A DNA stretch of 46,470 bases from an uncultured bacterium (GCA_949296245.1 CASFNW010000031.1:1-46470), one strand, 5' to 3'. Shown: positions 33,579 to 43,171, numbered from the stretch's first letter. The notes: generated by a model from the letters alone, not told the origin. Program-made: numbers and translations.

Positions 33579-35069
33579 TTATTCCAATGATTCATCATAA
33601 ACAACAACACGGTTTCTGCCTCTTCGTTTTGCTTCATACAAGGCTACATCCGCACACTGGTGAAGACGCTCCGGAAGCTCCGTCTTTTTATCAAGTTCGC
33701 TTACACCTACACTGATTGTAACGTTTAAAAAATCTTTACCCAGTATCTGATCATCAGATATATTTATTTCTGCTTTTTCAACTGCTTTTCTCAGCCTTTG
33801 AGCAACAAAAGCAGCTTCTTTTATTCTTGTGTCCGGCAAAAGTATACAAAACTCTTCACCGCCGTATCTGGAAGCGATATCATATTCACGAAGTTCAGTC
33901 GAAACTATTGCCGCAACATTTTTTAGCACACAATCTCCTGCGCTGTGTCCCCAGGTATCATTAACGTGTTTAAAATAATCAATATCCAGCATAATGCAGC
34001 ACAGCGGCTTATTGTTTCTTTTTGCATTGGAAAATTCCTGTTTTAGACGAGTTTCAAACTGTCTGCGGTTATTTAAGCCGGTCAATGCATCAAGTGTTGC
34101 ATACTTAAGAACCTGAGCATAAGCGTTTGCCCTTTGTGTTGTAACTGATGTCTGGGCGCTAAGCTGCAAAAGATAATCAATTTCCTCCTGCGACAGCTTA
34201 TCAATGTTGCTGCTTGCCGCAATTACTCCTATTGTTTTATCCTCATTTCTTATTGCAAAAAGGCCTGTTTTTCCGTTCTTTGAAATTATATAAGCCCTGT
34301 CTTTTTTCATTTTTTGAAGCAGTTTTAAAATTTCTTCATCCTGACAATCCAACGGCCAGAAAAGCTTAAAATTAGCTTTTTCATCTTTAGTAAAAATATA
34401 AATAAGATGCTCTGTAACAAATCTGTCTATCAACTCTCCTATTATTGGAAGTATATAATCCAGATCAAACTGAGTTTCTATAAGTTTTGCTATGCTTTTC
34501 ATTACATTCTGAAACTGGATATGCACACAAAGGTTCCGGTTTAATATCTTTCTGGAAATTTCAGAGCTTATTTGAAGCATAGATATTCTTAATGCATATA
34601 AAAAATTATCATTTAACTCCTGCAAAATTTTATTAAAATTTATCTCTATAACGCCGGCAAGCTTATTTTCATTAAAAACTGGAAAATAAAGGAGATTTTT
34701 TTCTTCTGCTAATGCATTGCAACACAGTTTAAGAATATTTTTTTGAGAGTATTTTATAACTTTGTTATTCAAAACAAAACTGTCGATACCGCTTTTATTC
34801 AATTTATTAAAAATGTTTTTAACAAGTTCCTGCTGCTGATTTTTTTCTATTGTAATCCAGTTTTTTACAAAATCACGAAGAGCCGATGTATTATTGTCCT
34901 TGACAAAGACCTGAAAACTATTAACGGCAAAATAATGACTCAAAATATCTTTTAGTTTATCCAGAAGAATCTTTGAATCGGAAATACCGGCAAGCGCATT
35001 TGACACCTGCCAGAGAAATTGCAGCTCAACGTCGCAGTTTTTTTTAGAAATCTTTGCTGTATCTGCCAT
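33579..35069 (-). CDS. GGDEF diguanylate cyclase with GAF-like sensor
   Basis: Makes cyclic di-GMP from two GTP. Two GAF-like regions (about 25-180 and 190-325) precede a complete GGDEF domain (about 335-500) with LDIDYFKHVNDTWGHSAGD, the active site GGEEF (413-417) and the inhibitory site RxxD (R404 to D407), five residues before it. Numbering is from a TTG at 35099; I prefer the ATG at 35069 because AAGAGG lies upstream of it. No membrane segment is seen, so the sensor is cytoplasmic. It overlaps the TPR gene by 26 bp, so the two are co-translated. Confidence 0.92.
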   Translation of the reverse strand: MADTAKISKKNCDVELQFLWQVSNALAGISDSKILLDKLKDILSHYFAVNSFQVFVKDNNTSALRDFVKNWITIEKNQQQELVKNIFNKLNKSGIDSFVLNNKVIKYSQKNILKLCCNALAEEKNLLYFPVFNENKLAGVIEINFNKILQELNDNFLYALRISMLQISSEISRKILNRNLCVHIQFQNVMKSIAKLIETQFDLDYILPIIGELIDRFVTEHLIYIFTKDEKANFKLFWPLDCQDEEILKLLQKMKKDRAYIISKNGKTGLFAIRNEDKTIGVIAASSNIDKLSQEEIDYLLQLSAQTSVTTQRANAYAQVLKYATLDALTGLNNRRQFETRLKQEFSNAKRNNKPLCCIMLDIDYFKHVNDTWGHSAGDCVLKNVAAIVSTELREYDIASRYGGEEFCILLPDTRIKEAAFVAQRLRKAVEKAEINISDDQILGKDFLNVTISVGVSELDKKTELPERLHQCADVALYEAKRRGRNRVVVYDESLE

Positions 35070-36216
35070 TGTATAGCGAATCCTCTTCGTATTCTTCAAA
35101 TATTTTTTTTGCAGGACATTTTCTGAAACTTTTTTTCATAAACTTATCAGCTTCTTCTGAATCCGCAACAACTTTACCGTTCACATATGTAATATGATTA
35201 ACTCCCAGCGGATCATCCTCGTTTTCAACTTCTTCTGAAACTATATGAGGCGTTTCCATTCCCTCTTTTACCTGTGACTCCGGTGCTGTTGCTCTCTGGG
35301 TTGTTTTATAGCGTTCATTAATTGTTGATTTTTCTACAACCTGTGAATAAACATCAAAGATATATTTTGCAATATAAGGATCCTGCTGTGCATTTACTAT
35401 CAGCATTGATTTTTCCAGTTCTTCCTGGGATTCTTTCATCCTGCCGATTTTTTTAAGTAAAATTGCAAGGTTATAATGCGCATCAAATGCCATCGGTTCT
35501 TCTTCTATTGCTCTGCAATATGCAAGGCCGGCTTCTTTGTAATTACCCATAATATGATTGGCGAGCGCATAATTGTAATTTATATTATAGCTGTGTTTTT
35601 TGCGTTTTAATGCTTTTTTATATGCTTCTATTGCCTTTTGCAGGTAATCATTTGCTGCGTGTGTTTTCTCTCCTGTCATAATCGCCTTGCCGCGATAAGC
35701 CAGTCCCATATTATACCAGGCTATTGTTTTATTCTCCCTGGTGCTTTTTACACTGTCAAAAATAAGCGGGATATGTACAGTGACTCTGCGTGTATCAATA
35801 ACAGTCTGATACTCTCTTATTGCCTTGTCAAAATCAGAAAGTTTTTCTGCAGAAACTATCCCGAGGTTCATTCTGCACACAATAAACTTGGGGTCATATT
35901 TTAAAGCTTCTTCGTATTGTTCTACAGCAGAAAAATAATCCTCATATTTTACATAAATATTACCTAGATTGCACCTTGCTAGAGAATGTTCAGGATATTT
36001 TTCCAGTCCCTGTTTATAAAAACTTATTGCTTTTTCCAGTTTATGGGCTTTATATGCTTTATCTCCCTTGTAGACATAATAAAGACCAAATACTTTATTA
36101 ATCTGTTTTACATACCAGCCCCAGAATACAAAAACTGACAGCAGAAATATAAGCACAAATATACCTGCAATTACTTTTGGTACTGTTTTTTTGAATAATT
36201 TTTTTAAAAATCTCAT
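35044..36216 (-). CDS. Membrane-anchored TPR protein
   Basis: 390 residues: a cytoplasmic basic N terminus, one membrane segment (about 15-35), then TPR repeats. AISFYKQGLEKYPEHSLARC (about 63-82), AVEQYEEALKYDPKFIVCRM and IEAYKKALKRKKHSYNINYN are clear units, with another at ALAYC...AHYNLAILLKKIG. The C-terminal 100 residues are acidic and probably disordered. TPR proteins serve as scaffolds. The location upstream of, and overlapping, a diguanylate cyclase gene suggests they work in one pathway, but that is context only. Confidence 0.85.
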   Translation of the reverse strand: MRFLKKLFKKTVPKVIAGIFVLIFLLSVFVFWGWYVKQINKVFGLYYVYKGDKAYKAHKLEKAISFYKQGLEKYPEHSLARCNLGNIYVKYEDYFSAVEQYEEALKYDPKFIVCRMNLGIVSAEKLSDFDKAIREYQTVIDTRRVTVHIPLIFDSVKSTRENKTIAWYNMGLAYRGKAIMTGEKTHAANDYLQKAIEAYKKALKRKKHSYNINYNYALANHIMGNYKEAGLAYCRAIEEEPMAFDAHYNLAILLKKIGRMKESQEELEKSMLIVNAQQDPYIAKYIFDVYSQVVEKSTINERYKTTQRATAPESQVKEGMETPHIVSEEVENEDDPLGVNHITYVNGKVVADSEEADKFMKKSFRKCPAKKIFEEYEEDSLYNGRYSKDF

Positions 36217-36409
36217 AGTTTTCCGGAATTTGGTTACGGCTGCGGAATATTGACTAACCCCGCTTATTTGATTTTATACTTCTTTATATCCGATAGGCAA
36301 CTATTTTTTTAATTGAATCTTATTAATACATAAATCTCTTTTTACAGTTCTTAATATGACTTTAACTTATAATTACTACTAAATAAAACAAAAGGGCAAA
36401 AGGAATTTT

Positions 36410-37258
36410 ATGGCACACATTCACTGGTACCCGGGACATATTGCTAAAGCGGAGAAAAAACTCAAAGAACTCATCAACCTTGTTGATGTTGTTATTGAGG
36501 TTCTGGATGCCCGCATACCGGAAAGTTCTGTGTATCCGGATATTAAAAAGCTTTTAGGCGACAAGCCGAGATTGATAGTTTTAAACAAATCAGATTTAGC
36601 AGAAGAAGCTGCTCTTACAAAGTGGATAGATTTTTACCAGCAAAAAACAGGCTATCCCGTCATTGCTTCCTGTGCTTCTAAGAACAATGATATTTCAATA
36701 ATAATAAACAAAATTACAGAACTCGCCAAGCCTAAAATAGACAAACTTGTGGCAAAAGGTCTTCTTCCAAGACCAGCAAGAGTTATGGTTGCAGGGATGC
36801 CGAATGTTGGAAAATCCAGTATTATAAATAAGCTTATTAAAAAAGGCAAGACAAAAGTAGGAGCAAAAGCCGGCGTAACAAGACAACAGCAGTGGGTCCA
36901 AGTAAACCCCAAAATTGATTTGCTGGATACTCCGGGGATTATACCTGTCAAACAGGAGAACCAGCTTAAGGCTGCTAAACTTGCTATGGTAAATTCCGTA
37001 AGCGAAAATGCATATGAAAATGAGGAAGTGGCTTCTGAACTCCTTGCCATACTTGCTAAAAAGTACCCTGAAAGTGTAAAAAAATATTATAATCTGTCAG
37101 AAAATATATCTGTTGAAGAAATTGCAAAAAGCAGGAACTGGATAGTAAAGAATTCCGAGCCTGATATAGTAAGAACTTCTGTAATGATACTGACAGATTT
37201 TAGAGACGGACGTATCGGAAAATTTATTTTAGATGATTTTGACGGAGAAAAAGAGTAG
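36410..37258 (+). CDS. rbgA: Ribosome biogenesis GTPase (YlqF/RbgA)
   Basis: Circularly permuted GTPase needed for a late step of 50S subunit assembly. At 282 residues the G motifs run in permuted order: NKSD (59-62, G4), GMPNVGKSS (129-137, G1), DTPGI (173-177, G3). The N-terminal MAHIHWYPGHIAKA is typical of RbgA. AAGGA precedes the ATG. It overlaps rnhB by 26 bp, the pairing seen in many bacteria. Confidence 0.95.
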   Translation: MAHIHWYPGHIAKAEKKLKELINLVDVVIEVLDARIPESSVYPDIKKLLGDKPRLIVLNKSDLAEEAALTKWIDFYQQKTGYPVIASCASKNNDISIIINKITELAKPKIDKLVAKGLLPRPARVMVAGMPNVGKSSIINKLIKKGKTKVGAKAGVTRQQQWVQVNPKIDLLDTPGIIPVKQENQLKAAKLAMVNSVSENAYENEEVASELLAILAKKYPESVKKYYNLSENISVEEIAKSRNWIVKNSEPDIVRTSVMILTDFRDGRIGKFILDDFDGEKE

Positions 37259-37925
37259 AATCGAAGAATTATTTTCTTTTGATGAAGAAAATAAAAAAGA
37301 TTACGATTTTATAATAGGAACAGATGAAGCAGGCAGAGGCCCCGGTGCCGGCCCTGTTTTTGCAGCAGCAGTTTGTTTTAAAAAGTGTGATAAAGAATTG
37401 ATGTCAAAACTATCAATCCTTAATGACTCAAAACAATTGTCTGAAAAGCATAGAGAAGAACTTTATGAAATAATTGCAGAAAATTGTGTGTATTTTATAC
37501 AGGACGGTTCTGTCGAGGAGATAGATAAAAAGAATATTTTAAATACTTCTCTAAATTGTATGAAAATTGCCTGTGAAAAGGTTTATAACACAATCGGGCA
37601 GGCTGATTGTCTTACACTTGTTGACGGAAATAAACTTATAAAAAATTATACTCTGCCGCAGAAAACGGTTGTCAAAGGCGATTCAAAATCAGCCGCGATT
37701 GCTGCAGCAAGCATACTGGCAAAAGTTTCAAGAGACAGATTTATGAACCAAATTGCAGCGGAGTTTCCTCAATATGACTGGGAGCACAACAAGGGCTATC
37801 TTACGCAAAAGCATATAGCAGCAATAAAAAAATACGGCCCGACAAAATGGCACAGAGCAAAATTTTTAAGAAAAATTTTAGAGGAAAATAATCAGCAATT
37901 AACGCTTTTTGACCAAAAGAAATAA
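37233..37925 (+). CDS. rnhB: Ribonuclease HII
   Basis: Removes ribonucleotides and RNA primers from RNA/DNA hybrids. At 230 residues it has the catalytic DEAGRGPGAGP (31-41; D31 and E32), LVDGNKL, KGDSKSAAIAAASILAKVSRD and the closing YGPTKWHR. The start shown overlaps rbgA by 26 bp; a TTG two codons later is a possible alternative. Co-translated with rbgA. Confidence 0.95.
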   Translation: MILTEKKSRIEELFSFDEENKKDYDFIIGTDEAGRGPGAGPVFAAAVCFKKCDKELMSKLSILNDSKQLSEKHREELYEIIAENCVYFIQDGSVEEIDKKNILNTSLNCMKIACEKVYNTIGQADCLTLVDGNKLIKNYTLPQKTVVKGDSKSAAIAAASILAKVSRDRFMNQIAAEFPQYDWEHNKGYLTQKHIAAIKKYGPTKWHRAKFLRKILEENNQQLTLFDQKK

Positions 37926-37951
37926 GCGTATAATAGATTTCATGCTGATAA

Positions 37952-37988
37952 AAAACAGCCTTTTGTTTTACACAAAAGGCTGTTTTAG
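37952..37988. terminator. Bidirectional terminator
   Basis: A perfect 15-bp stem (37952-37966 with 37972-37986) around a 5-nt loop between the convergent rnhB and rplS genes. Confidence 0.9.
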
Positions 37989-38007
37989 TTCGTGTTTAAT
38001 TTTAAGA

Positions 38008-38364
38008 TTATCTTTTTTCGATTTTTTCTTTAATTCTTGTTGCTTTACCTGAACGTTCTCTGAGGTAGTAGAGTTTTGCTCTTCTAACGTCACCGCGTCT
38101 TACAACCTGAATTTTTTCGAGTCTCGGAGAGTATACAGGGAATACTCTTTCAACACCAACACCCTGGAATGTTTTTCTCACTGTGATGGTTTTGCCTACG
38201 CCTGAACCTCTCTTTTTAATGATAATACCTTCGAAAGCCTGAGTTCTTTCTTTGTTGCCTTCGATAATTCTTACAAATACTTTAACAGTATCTCCGGGGT
38301 TTAATTCCGGAAGATTGTTATTTTCAATGTGTTTTTTTCCTAATGCTTCAACTATCGGATTCAT
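38008..38364 (-). CDS. rplS: 50S ribosomal protein L19
   Basis: 118-residue ribosomal protein at the 30S-50S interface. It contains FRPGDTV-like [33 protein letters not shown] and [20 protein letters not shown], the L19 signature. AAAGGAAT precedes the ATG. The trmD/rimM neighbours common elsewhere are not here. Confidence 0.97.
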   Translation of the reverse strand: MNPIVEALGKKHIENNNLPELNPGDTVKVFVRIIEGNKERTQAFEGIIIKKRGSGVGKTITVRKTFQGVGVERVFPVYSPRLEKIQVVRRGDVRRAKLYYLRERSGKATRIKEKIEKR

Positions 38365-38482
38365 TGTTTTATTCCTTTATACTTATTATAATTCTTTTCC
38401 TGACCATAATTCGGTGACAATAAACCTATATTAATTAAAACATGTTTACATAGCAAGAGGGGAAGATATTTTAGGTTAATTT

Positions 38483-39487
38483 TTAGAAACATTTTTTAAT
38501 TAATTGGACATGTTCTATACTTTTATCAATGTTTTTTATATCTATTTCGCCTTTTTTTACGGCATCAGCGAGCTGTTTTATTAAATCTATTGTGCAGTCA
38601 TCAGAATTTCTGTATATAAACATGTTAACGCCTGCGTTTATTGCCCGTTTGCAGGCTTCAAATGGAGAAAATTTTCTTATACCTTCCATAACCATATCAT
38701 CTGATATAATAAGTCCTTTAAAATTAAGTTTATTTCTCAGATATCCGTTTATTATGTTTGAAGAAACAGAGGCGGGAATCTTTTGCGAATCAAAAGCTTT
38801 GTAGTGTACATGCGCAACCATTATTGCAGGGAGAATATCGCATAACTCTTTGAATGGTTTTATGTGGATACTTTCAAGCTCTTCCATAGAAAGATTTGTC
38901 TCAGGCATTTCGAGATGAGAGTCTGCTGAAGTGTCTCCATGCCCCGGAAAATGTTTGCCGACAGGGATTATATTGTTTTTAAGATATGTTTCTATTGCAA
39001 TTTCCCCGTATTTTATAACTTCATCCGGATTTTTTGAATAAGACCTGTCTGCGATTATCGGGTTATCAGGGTTTGTGTCCACATCCAGAACGGGAGCAAA
39101 ATTCATATTTAGCCCGAGATATTTTAGTTCCTCCGATATCCATTGGCACTGCTGTCTGACAGTATCTTCGCCCTGTTTTGCAGAATCTCTTGCGCTAAGG
39201 TAATGGCTTTTTCCGTAAAGATTCAGAGTTCGTTCCACTCTGCCGCCTTCTTGATCAATGCTTAAAAATGGCGGTATCAGAGCATCATCTTTTATCATTT
39301 GAACAGCATTCTTGAAGCGTTCTTTATCACAGATATTTTGTGTAAAAAATATAACACCGCCGAGGCCTGATTTTAAAGCATTAATCAGATTCGGGCAGGC
39401 ATGAGGATTTTCGCCTTCGTATCCGAGAATAAACATCTGATACAGTTTTTGTTCTATACTGAGTTTTTTTAATAAATCTTCTTCCAT
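38483..39487 (-). CDS. nagZ: Beta-N-acetylhexosaminidase (GH3, NagZ-like)
   Basis: Glycoside hydrolase family 3 enzyme of 334 residues that removes N-acetylglucosamine from muropeptide fragments in peptidoglycan recycling. It has PPFLSIDQEGGRVERT (about 92-107), GKHFPGHGDTSADSHLEMPE (the catalytic His/Asp loop diagnostic of NagZ) and the nucleophile Asp in LIISDDMVMEGI. No signal peptide is seen, in keeping with a cytoplasmic NagZ. It lies 15 bp after lepB in the same operon. Confidence 0.9.
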   Translation of the reverse strand: MEEDLLKKLSIEQKLYQMFILGYEGENPHACPNLINALKSGLGGVIFFTQNICDKERFKNAVQMIKDDALIPPFLSIDQEGGRVERTLNLYGKSHYLSARDSAKQGEDTVRQQCQWISEELKYLGLNMNFAPVLDVDTNPDNPIIADRSYSKNPDEVIKYGEIAIETYLKNNIIPVGKHFPGHGDTSADSHLEMPETNLSMEELESIHIKPFKELCDILPAIMVAHVHYKAFDSQKIPASVSSNIINGYLRNKLNFKGLIISDDMVMEGIRKFSPFEACKRAINAGVNMFIYRNSDDCTIDLIKQLADAVKKGEIDIKNIDKSIEHVQLIKKCF

Positions 39488-39502
39488 ACTGCTGCAGTTT
39501 GA

Positions 39503-40138
39503 TTAGTATTGAGGCCTAGTAAAAATATTCATTCTTGTCGGCGGCCAGAAAAGGAATACCGCCCTGCCGATAAATCTTTCCTTAGGCAAAAAACCCCAGA
39601 ATCTGGAATCCTGCGAGTTACCTCTGTTGTCACCCATCATAAAGTAGTTGCCTGCAGGGATTTTCATAGGACCGCAAAACATTTCACCGGTGCAGGGAAT
39701 GTAGTCATCCGGGCTCATAATGTAATTTTCTTTTAAAGGTTTATTATTTATATAAACTCTGTAGCTGCCGTCAGGCATTTCTTTTACTTCCAGTTTATCA
39801 CCCGGTACACCGATAACTCTTTTTATGTAGGCAACATCCTTGCAGAAAAATCCAGTCAGTCTTGCCATAACAGATAGCGGGTCTGTTTTTATCTCTTCTT
39901 CCGGAGGATAAAAGACCATTATATCCCCGCGTTTAGGCTCTGAATAAAATCTGGAGAATCTTTCAACAAAAATTCTGTCGCCTTCAATAAGTGTAGGATG
40001 CATAGATGCTGACGGTATCCATCTGATTTCACCGATAAAAAATCTTATGATAACTACCATAACAACTACAAATACAACTGTTTCTACAGTTTCTTTGAGT
40101 GATCCGATAATTTTTTCTTTTATTTTTTTATCCATCAT
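39503..40138 (-). CDS. lepB: Signal peptidase I
   Basis: Membrane-bound protease that cuts signal peptides. At 211 residues it has one N-terminal membrane helix (about 17-35), the catalytic Ser in PSASMHPTL (S45), the general base Lys in YIKRVIGVPGD (K106) and MGDNRGNSQDSRFWG (box E). The large loop between boxes C and D contains two Cys (CTGEMFC). It overlaps the upstream prenyl-synthase gene by 11 bp. Confidence 0.96.
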   Translation of the reverse strand: MMDKKIKEKIIGSLKETVETVVFVVVMVVIIRFFIGEIRWIPSASMHPTLIEGDRIFVERFSRFYSEPKRGDIMVFYPPEEEIKTDPLSVMARLTGFFCKDVAYIKRVIGVPGDKLEVKEMPDGSYRVYINNKPLKENYIMSPDDYIPCTGEMFCGPMKIPAGNYFMMGDNRGNSQDSRFWGFLPKERFIGRAVFLFWPPTRMNIFTRPQY

Positions 40139-41087
40139 TTTTTTCTGTTATATATAAGTTGCACAAATCAATTAATGTTTGTTTGTATAAATTATCCTCA
40201 ATAAAAGAGAGATTTTCAATAGCCTGTGTAATATAACTTTTTATAAGTTCTTTTGTTTTATTGATAGCTGCTGTTTTTTTCAATTGCTTTAATATTAAAG
40301 CCGGATTATCCAATCTGCAGGTTTTATCCTGGCATTTTTCCTGTGCATAAAATATAACAGGCGCGCTGTAATCACCGTTTTGTATATCTTCATTAAGTTT
40401 GTCGGGATTGTTCAAATTTTCTAAATCATTGTGAATTTGAAACGCTATGCCAAAATTCAGTGCAAAATTCTTAAGCTGTTCCAGTTCTTTTTTGTTATCC
40501 GAGTTAAAACAGTAAGCACTGACAATTCCTGCAGCAAAAAGTTCTGCGGTTTTAGCTTTTGATTTTTCTATGTATTCTTCAATCGTTAGAAGTTTAAATC
40601 TGTTAAAATACTGGTTAAGCTCTCCGTTTATCATGGAAGAGAGTGCATTTGTATAGATTTGTCTTATATCATTATCCATATCAGAGAGCAGTTTTAATAC
40701 TTCAGTGAGAAGGTAATCTCCGGCAAGTACAGCAAGTTTGCTGTCATAGCTGAAATTCAGGGTTTTTTGCCCGCGTCTTAATAAAGAACAATCTATAATA
40801 TCATCGTGTATTAATGTTGCGTTGTGTACAATTTCATTTGCCAGAGCAATTTTGTAATGACCGTCTTCTATAGTTTTGTTTAGAGCTTTTAATATTAAAA
40901 AAATCAGTACAGAACGTATCCTTTTCCCTTTGTTTGCCAGAAACTCTTTGATTATCGGGATTATTTCATTTTTATTATTGGCATATTTTGTAAAATGATT
41001 ATTAATTTTCGTATCCAGATTTTCCAGATACGGTTTAATTTTTTGTACTATATCGAAATATTCTTTATTAAAAACATTCTCGGACAA
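40128..41087 (-). CDS. Polyprenyl-diphosphate-synthase-like protein, second Asp motif degenerate
   Basis: 319 residues of the trans-isoprenyl diphosphate synthase fold. The first aspartate-rich motif is intact (DDIID 95-99) and the GKRIR site that binds the homoallylic substrate is present (54-58). The second motif, normally DDxxD, reads NDLEN (220-224), and the following DLxxGKxTLP element reads EDIQNGDYSAP. So one of the two magnesium-binding clusters and the nearby Lys are lost. It may be inactive alone, act as a regulatory subunit, or have altered chemistry. The start is TTG. First gene of an operon with lepB and nagZ. Confidence 0.82.
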   Translation of the reverse strand: MSENVFNKEYFDIVQKIKPYLENLDTKINNHFTKYANNKNEIIPIIKEFLANKGKRIRSVLIFLILKALNKTIEDGHYKIALANEIVHNATLIHDDIIDCSLLRRGQKTLNFSYDSKLAVLAGDYLLTEVLKLLSDMDNDIRQIYTNALSSMINGELNQYFNRFKLLTIEEYIEKSKAKTAELFAAGIVSAYCFNSDNKKELEQLKNFALNFGIAFQIHNDLENLNNPDKLNEDIQNGDYSAPVIFYAQEKCQDKTCRLDNPALILKQLKKTAAINKTKELIKSYITQAIENLSFIEDNLYKQTLIDLCNLYITEKNDG

Positions 41088-41493
41088 AATAGTGAATTCC
41101 TTATTTTGACCCGATTATATATTAAAAAAAAGTCTATTTCTATCTGCTTGTGTCGGATTTATATAGTAAATACCACTAAAAATTTTCAAAACCGCAGCAT
41201 ACTGATGGTGAAACCCGAAGGATCTAAAGATTCTTGCTTGAGATGTAGGCGAGGTACGAGCTGCACATATCAGGATGCCCTTCGGGTACGGCTAAAGCCT
41301 CAGAATGAAGTAGGAATAGATTCTTCAGTCGTTTCACACCTTCAGAATGACGTTTTTTTAAATGCAGGGTACGGGGGGGCGGCACGCCCCTATTGTACCC
41401 TTGATTAGAAACAGTTGTGTTTTGAGGCAATTTTTACAGCAGCCTATCGCTGAAAAATTGCCGTTAAAATACTTACTGTTTCTTTTAACAATT
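41088..41493. repeat. Repeat-rich gap between ridA and the prenyl synthase
   Basis: About 400 bp without a gene. It holds the second copy of the 34-bp repeat (41319-41352), the hairpin GGATGCCC-TTCGGG-like stretch, and a GC-rich palindrome at about 41366-41401 (GGGTAC ... GTACCC around GGGGGC/GCCCC). It is GC-rich compared with its surroundings. The frames in it look spurious. Confidence 0.55.
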
Positions 41494-41871
41494 TTAGTCT
41501 CTTGCTGCAATAACTTCAATTTCAACAAGACAATTCTTTGGCAGTTGTTTTACAGCTACACAGGAACGGGCGGGTTTTGAAGTGAAATATTTAGCATAAA
41601 CACCGTTAAAAGCTGCAAAATCATTCATATCAGCAAGGAAACAGGTTGTCTTAATTACATCTTCATATTCAAAATCTGCCTGCTTTAATACTTCACCTAT
41701 ATTTATACAGCATTTTTCCGTTTGCTTTTCTATTCCGCCCTGTATAACCTCTCCTGTTAAAGGTTCAACGGGTATTTGACCAGAACAATACAGTATATTT
41801 CCGCATAGTATTGCCTGTGAGTACGGGCCTATAGGCGCCGGTGCTGATTCTGTCAATATTATTTCTTTCAT
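41494..41871 (-). CDS. ridA: RidA-family enamine/imine deaminase
   Basis: Hydrolyses reactive enamine/imine intermediates such as 2-aminoacrylate released by PLP enzymes. At 125 residues it has the RidA hallmarks APAPIGPYSQAI, YCSGQIPVEPLTG, TTCFLADMNDFAAFNGVYAKYF and PARSCVAVKQLPKNCLVEIE, with the carboxylate-binding Arg in PARS. AAGGAT precedes the ATG. It lies 15 bp after ilvA on the same strand, the enzyme whose by-products it detoxifies. Confidence 0.95.
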   Translation of the reverse strand: MKEIILTESAPAPIGPYSQAILCGNILYCSGQIPVEPLTGEVIQGGIEKQTEKCCINIGEVLKQADFEYEDVIKTTCFLADMNDFAAFNGVYAKYFTSKPARSCVAVKQLPKNCLVEIEVIAARD

Positions 41872-41886
41872 TTTTTATCCTTTTTA

Positions 41887-43089
41887 TTATTTGTCATTAG
41901 TTAGTTTATATCCTGCTTTGCAAAGAGCATTTTTTATCTCGCATAAATGCTGCATATTCCTTGTTTCCATAGAAATTTTTAAATAGCATTCATTTATATC
42001 TGTATTTTCTCCGCCTTGATTATGGCGTACTCTTATAACATTTGCTCCAAGATCAGCAATTATTCTTGATACTTCTTTTAGCTGTCCGGGTTTATCAAGC
42101 ATTTCTATTGTAAGGTCAGCTATTCTTCCTGATTTAAGAAGTCCTCTGTTAATTACTCTTGATAAAATATTTACATCAATATTGCCGCCTGAGACAATAC
42201 AAACTGTCTTTTTACCTTCAATCGGAAGTTTATCAAACATTACTGCTGCAACGCTCAGGGCTCCGGCGCCTTCTGCAACAAGTTTCTGTTTTTCCATTAG
42301 TGTTAATATTGCGGTGGCAATTTCATCATCTGTGACGGTGACAATTTTATCAACATATTTTTCGCATAATGCAAATGTTTTTTCTCCGGGCATTTTTACG
42401 GCTGTACCGTCTGCGAATGTATGCACAGCCGGCAGTTCCGTTCTTTGGTGATGTTCTATAGAGTAATACATGCTTCCTGCGCCTGCTGCTTGTACTCCGT
42501 ATACTTTGCAATCGGGTTTTAGAGTTTTTATTGTATAAGCAATACCCGCAATTAATCCGCCGCCGCCGATTGGTACAATTACCGCTTCTGCTTCAGGCAG
42601 CTGTTCAAGTACTTCAAGAGCTATTGTTCCCTGACCCGCTATTACTTCTGTATCATCAAACGGGTGGATAAACTCCGCACCTGTTTCTTGCTGATATTTT
42701 ACGGCTTCATTATATGCGTCATCATATACGCCGTCTACAAGACGTATGTGGGCACCATAGCTTTTTGTTGCTTCGATTTTTGAAATTGGTGCAGTGCTCG
42801 GTATAAAAATTGTTGATTTGATATTACTTTTTTGTGCAGAAAGAGCAACGCCCTGTGCGTGATTTCCGGCTGAACATGCAATAATTCCCTTTTCTTTTTG
42901 TTCTTCTGACAAACCTGCAATTTTAACATAGGCTCCTCTTACTTTAAAAGAACCTGTTTTTTGCAAGTTTTCTGCTTTTAGATAGATATCACTTTTCTGT
43001 GACATACCTGCTGCATAAATTAAATCAGTTTTTCTTATTACACTTTTTAGAATCTGTTCTGCTTTTTTTACTTTGTCTATTGTCAGCAT
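41887..43089 (-). CDS. ilvA: Threonine ammonia-lyase (threonine dehydratase)
   Basis: PLP enzyme turning threonine into 2-oxobutanoate and ammonia, the first step toward isoleucine or propionate. At 400 residues the catalytic Lys lies in KTGSFKVRGAY (K49), the PLP-phosphate loop is IGGGGLIAG, and a C-terminal ACT-type domain begins near 325 (RIADLTIEMLDKPGQLKEVS). This one-ACT architecture is shared by many anaerobic and catabolic threonine lyases, whereas E. coli biosynthetic IlvA is longer with a double domain. Regulation by an amino acid through the ACT domain is likely. Confidence 0.93.
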   Translation of the reverse strand: MLTIDKVKKAEQILKSVIRKTDLIYAAGMSQKSDIYLKAENLQKTGSFKVRGAYVKIAGLSEEQKEKGIIACSAGNHAQGVALSAQKSNIKSTIFIPSTAPISKIEATKSYGAHIRLVDGVYDDAYNEAVKYQQETGAEFIHPFDDTEVIAGQGTIALEVLEQLPEAEAVIVPIGGGGLIAGIAYTIKTLKPDCKVYGVQAAGAGSMYYSIEHHQRTELPAVHTFADGTAVKMPGEKTFALCEKYVDKIVTVTDDEIATAILTLMEKQKLVAEGAGALSVAAVMFDKLPIEGKKTVCIVSGGNIDVNILSRVINRGLLKSGRIADLTIEMLDKPGQLKEVSRIIADLGANVIRVRHNQGGENTDINECYLKISMETRNMQHLCEIKNALCKAGYKLTNDK

Positions 43090-43171
43090 TTTTTGTCCCC
43101 ATAATTTTTTAGTGTTTATAATAATAGCAGTTTTTTTTTGTATGTGTAAAGTTTTTTTAAATAAATATTTT

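Noticed and set aside
41224..41430. 68-codon reverse frame in the repeat-rich gap
   Set aside because: Composed of the hairpin and intergenic repeats, with no family likeness.
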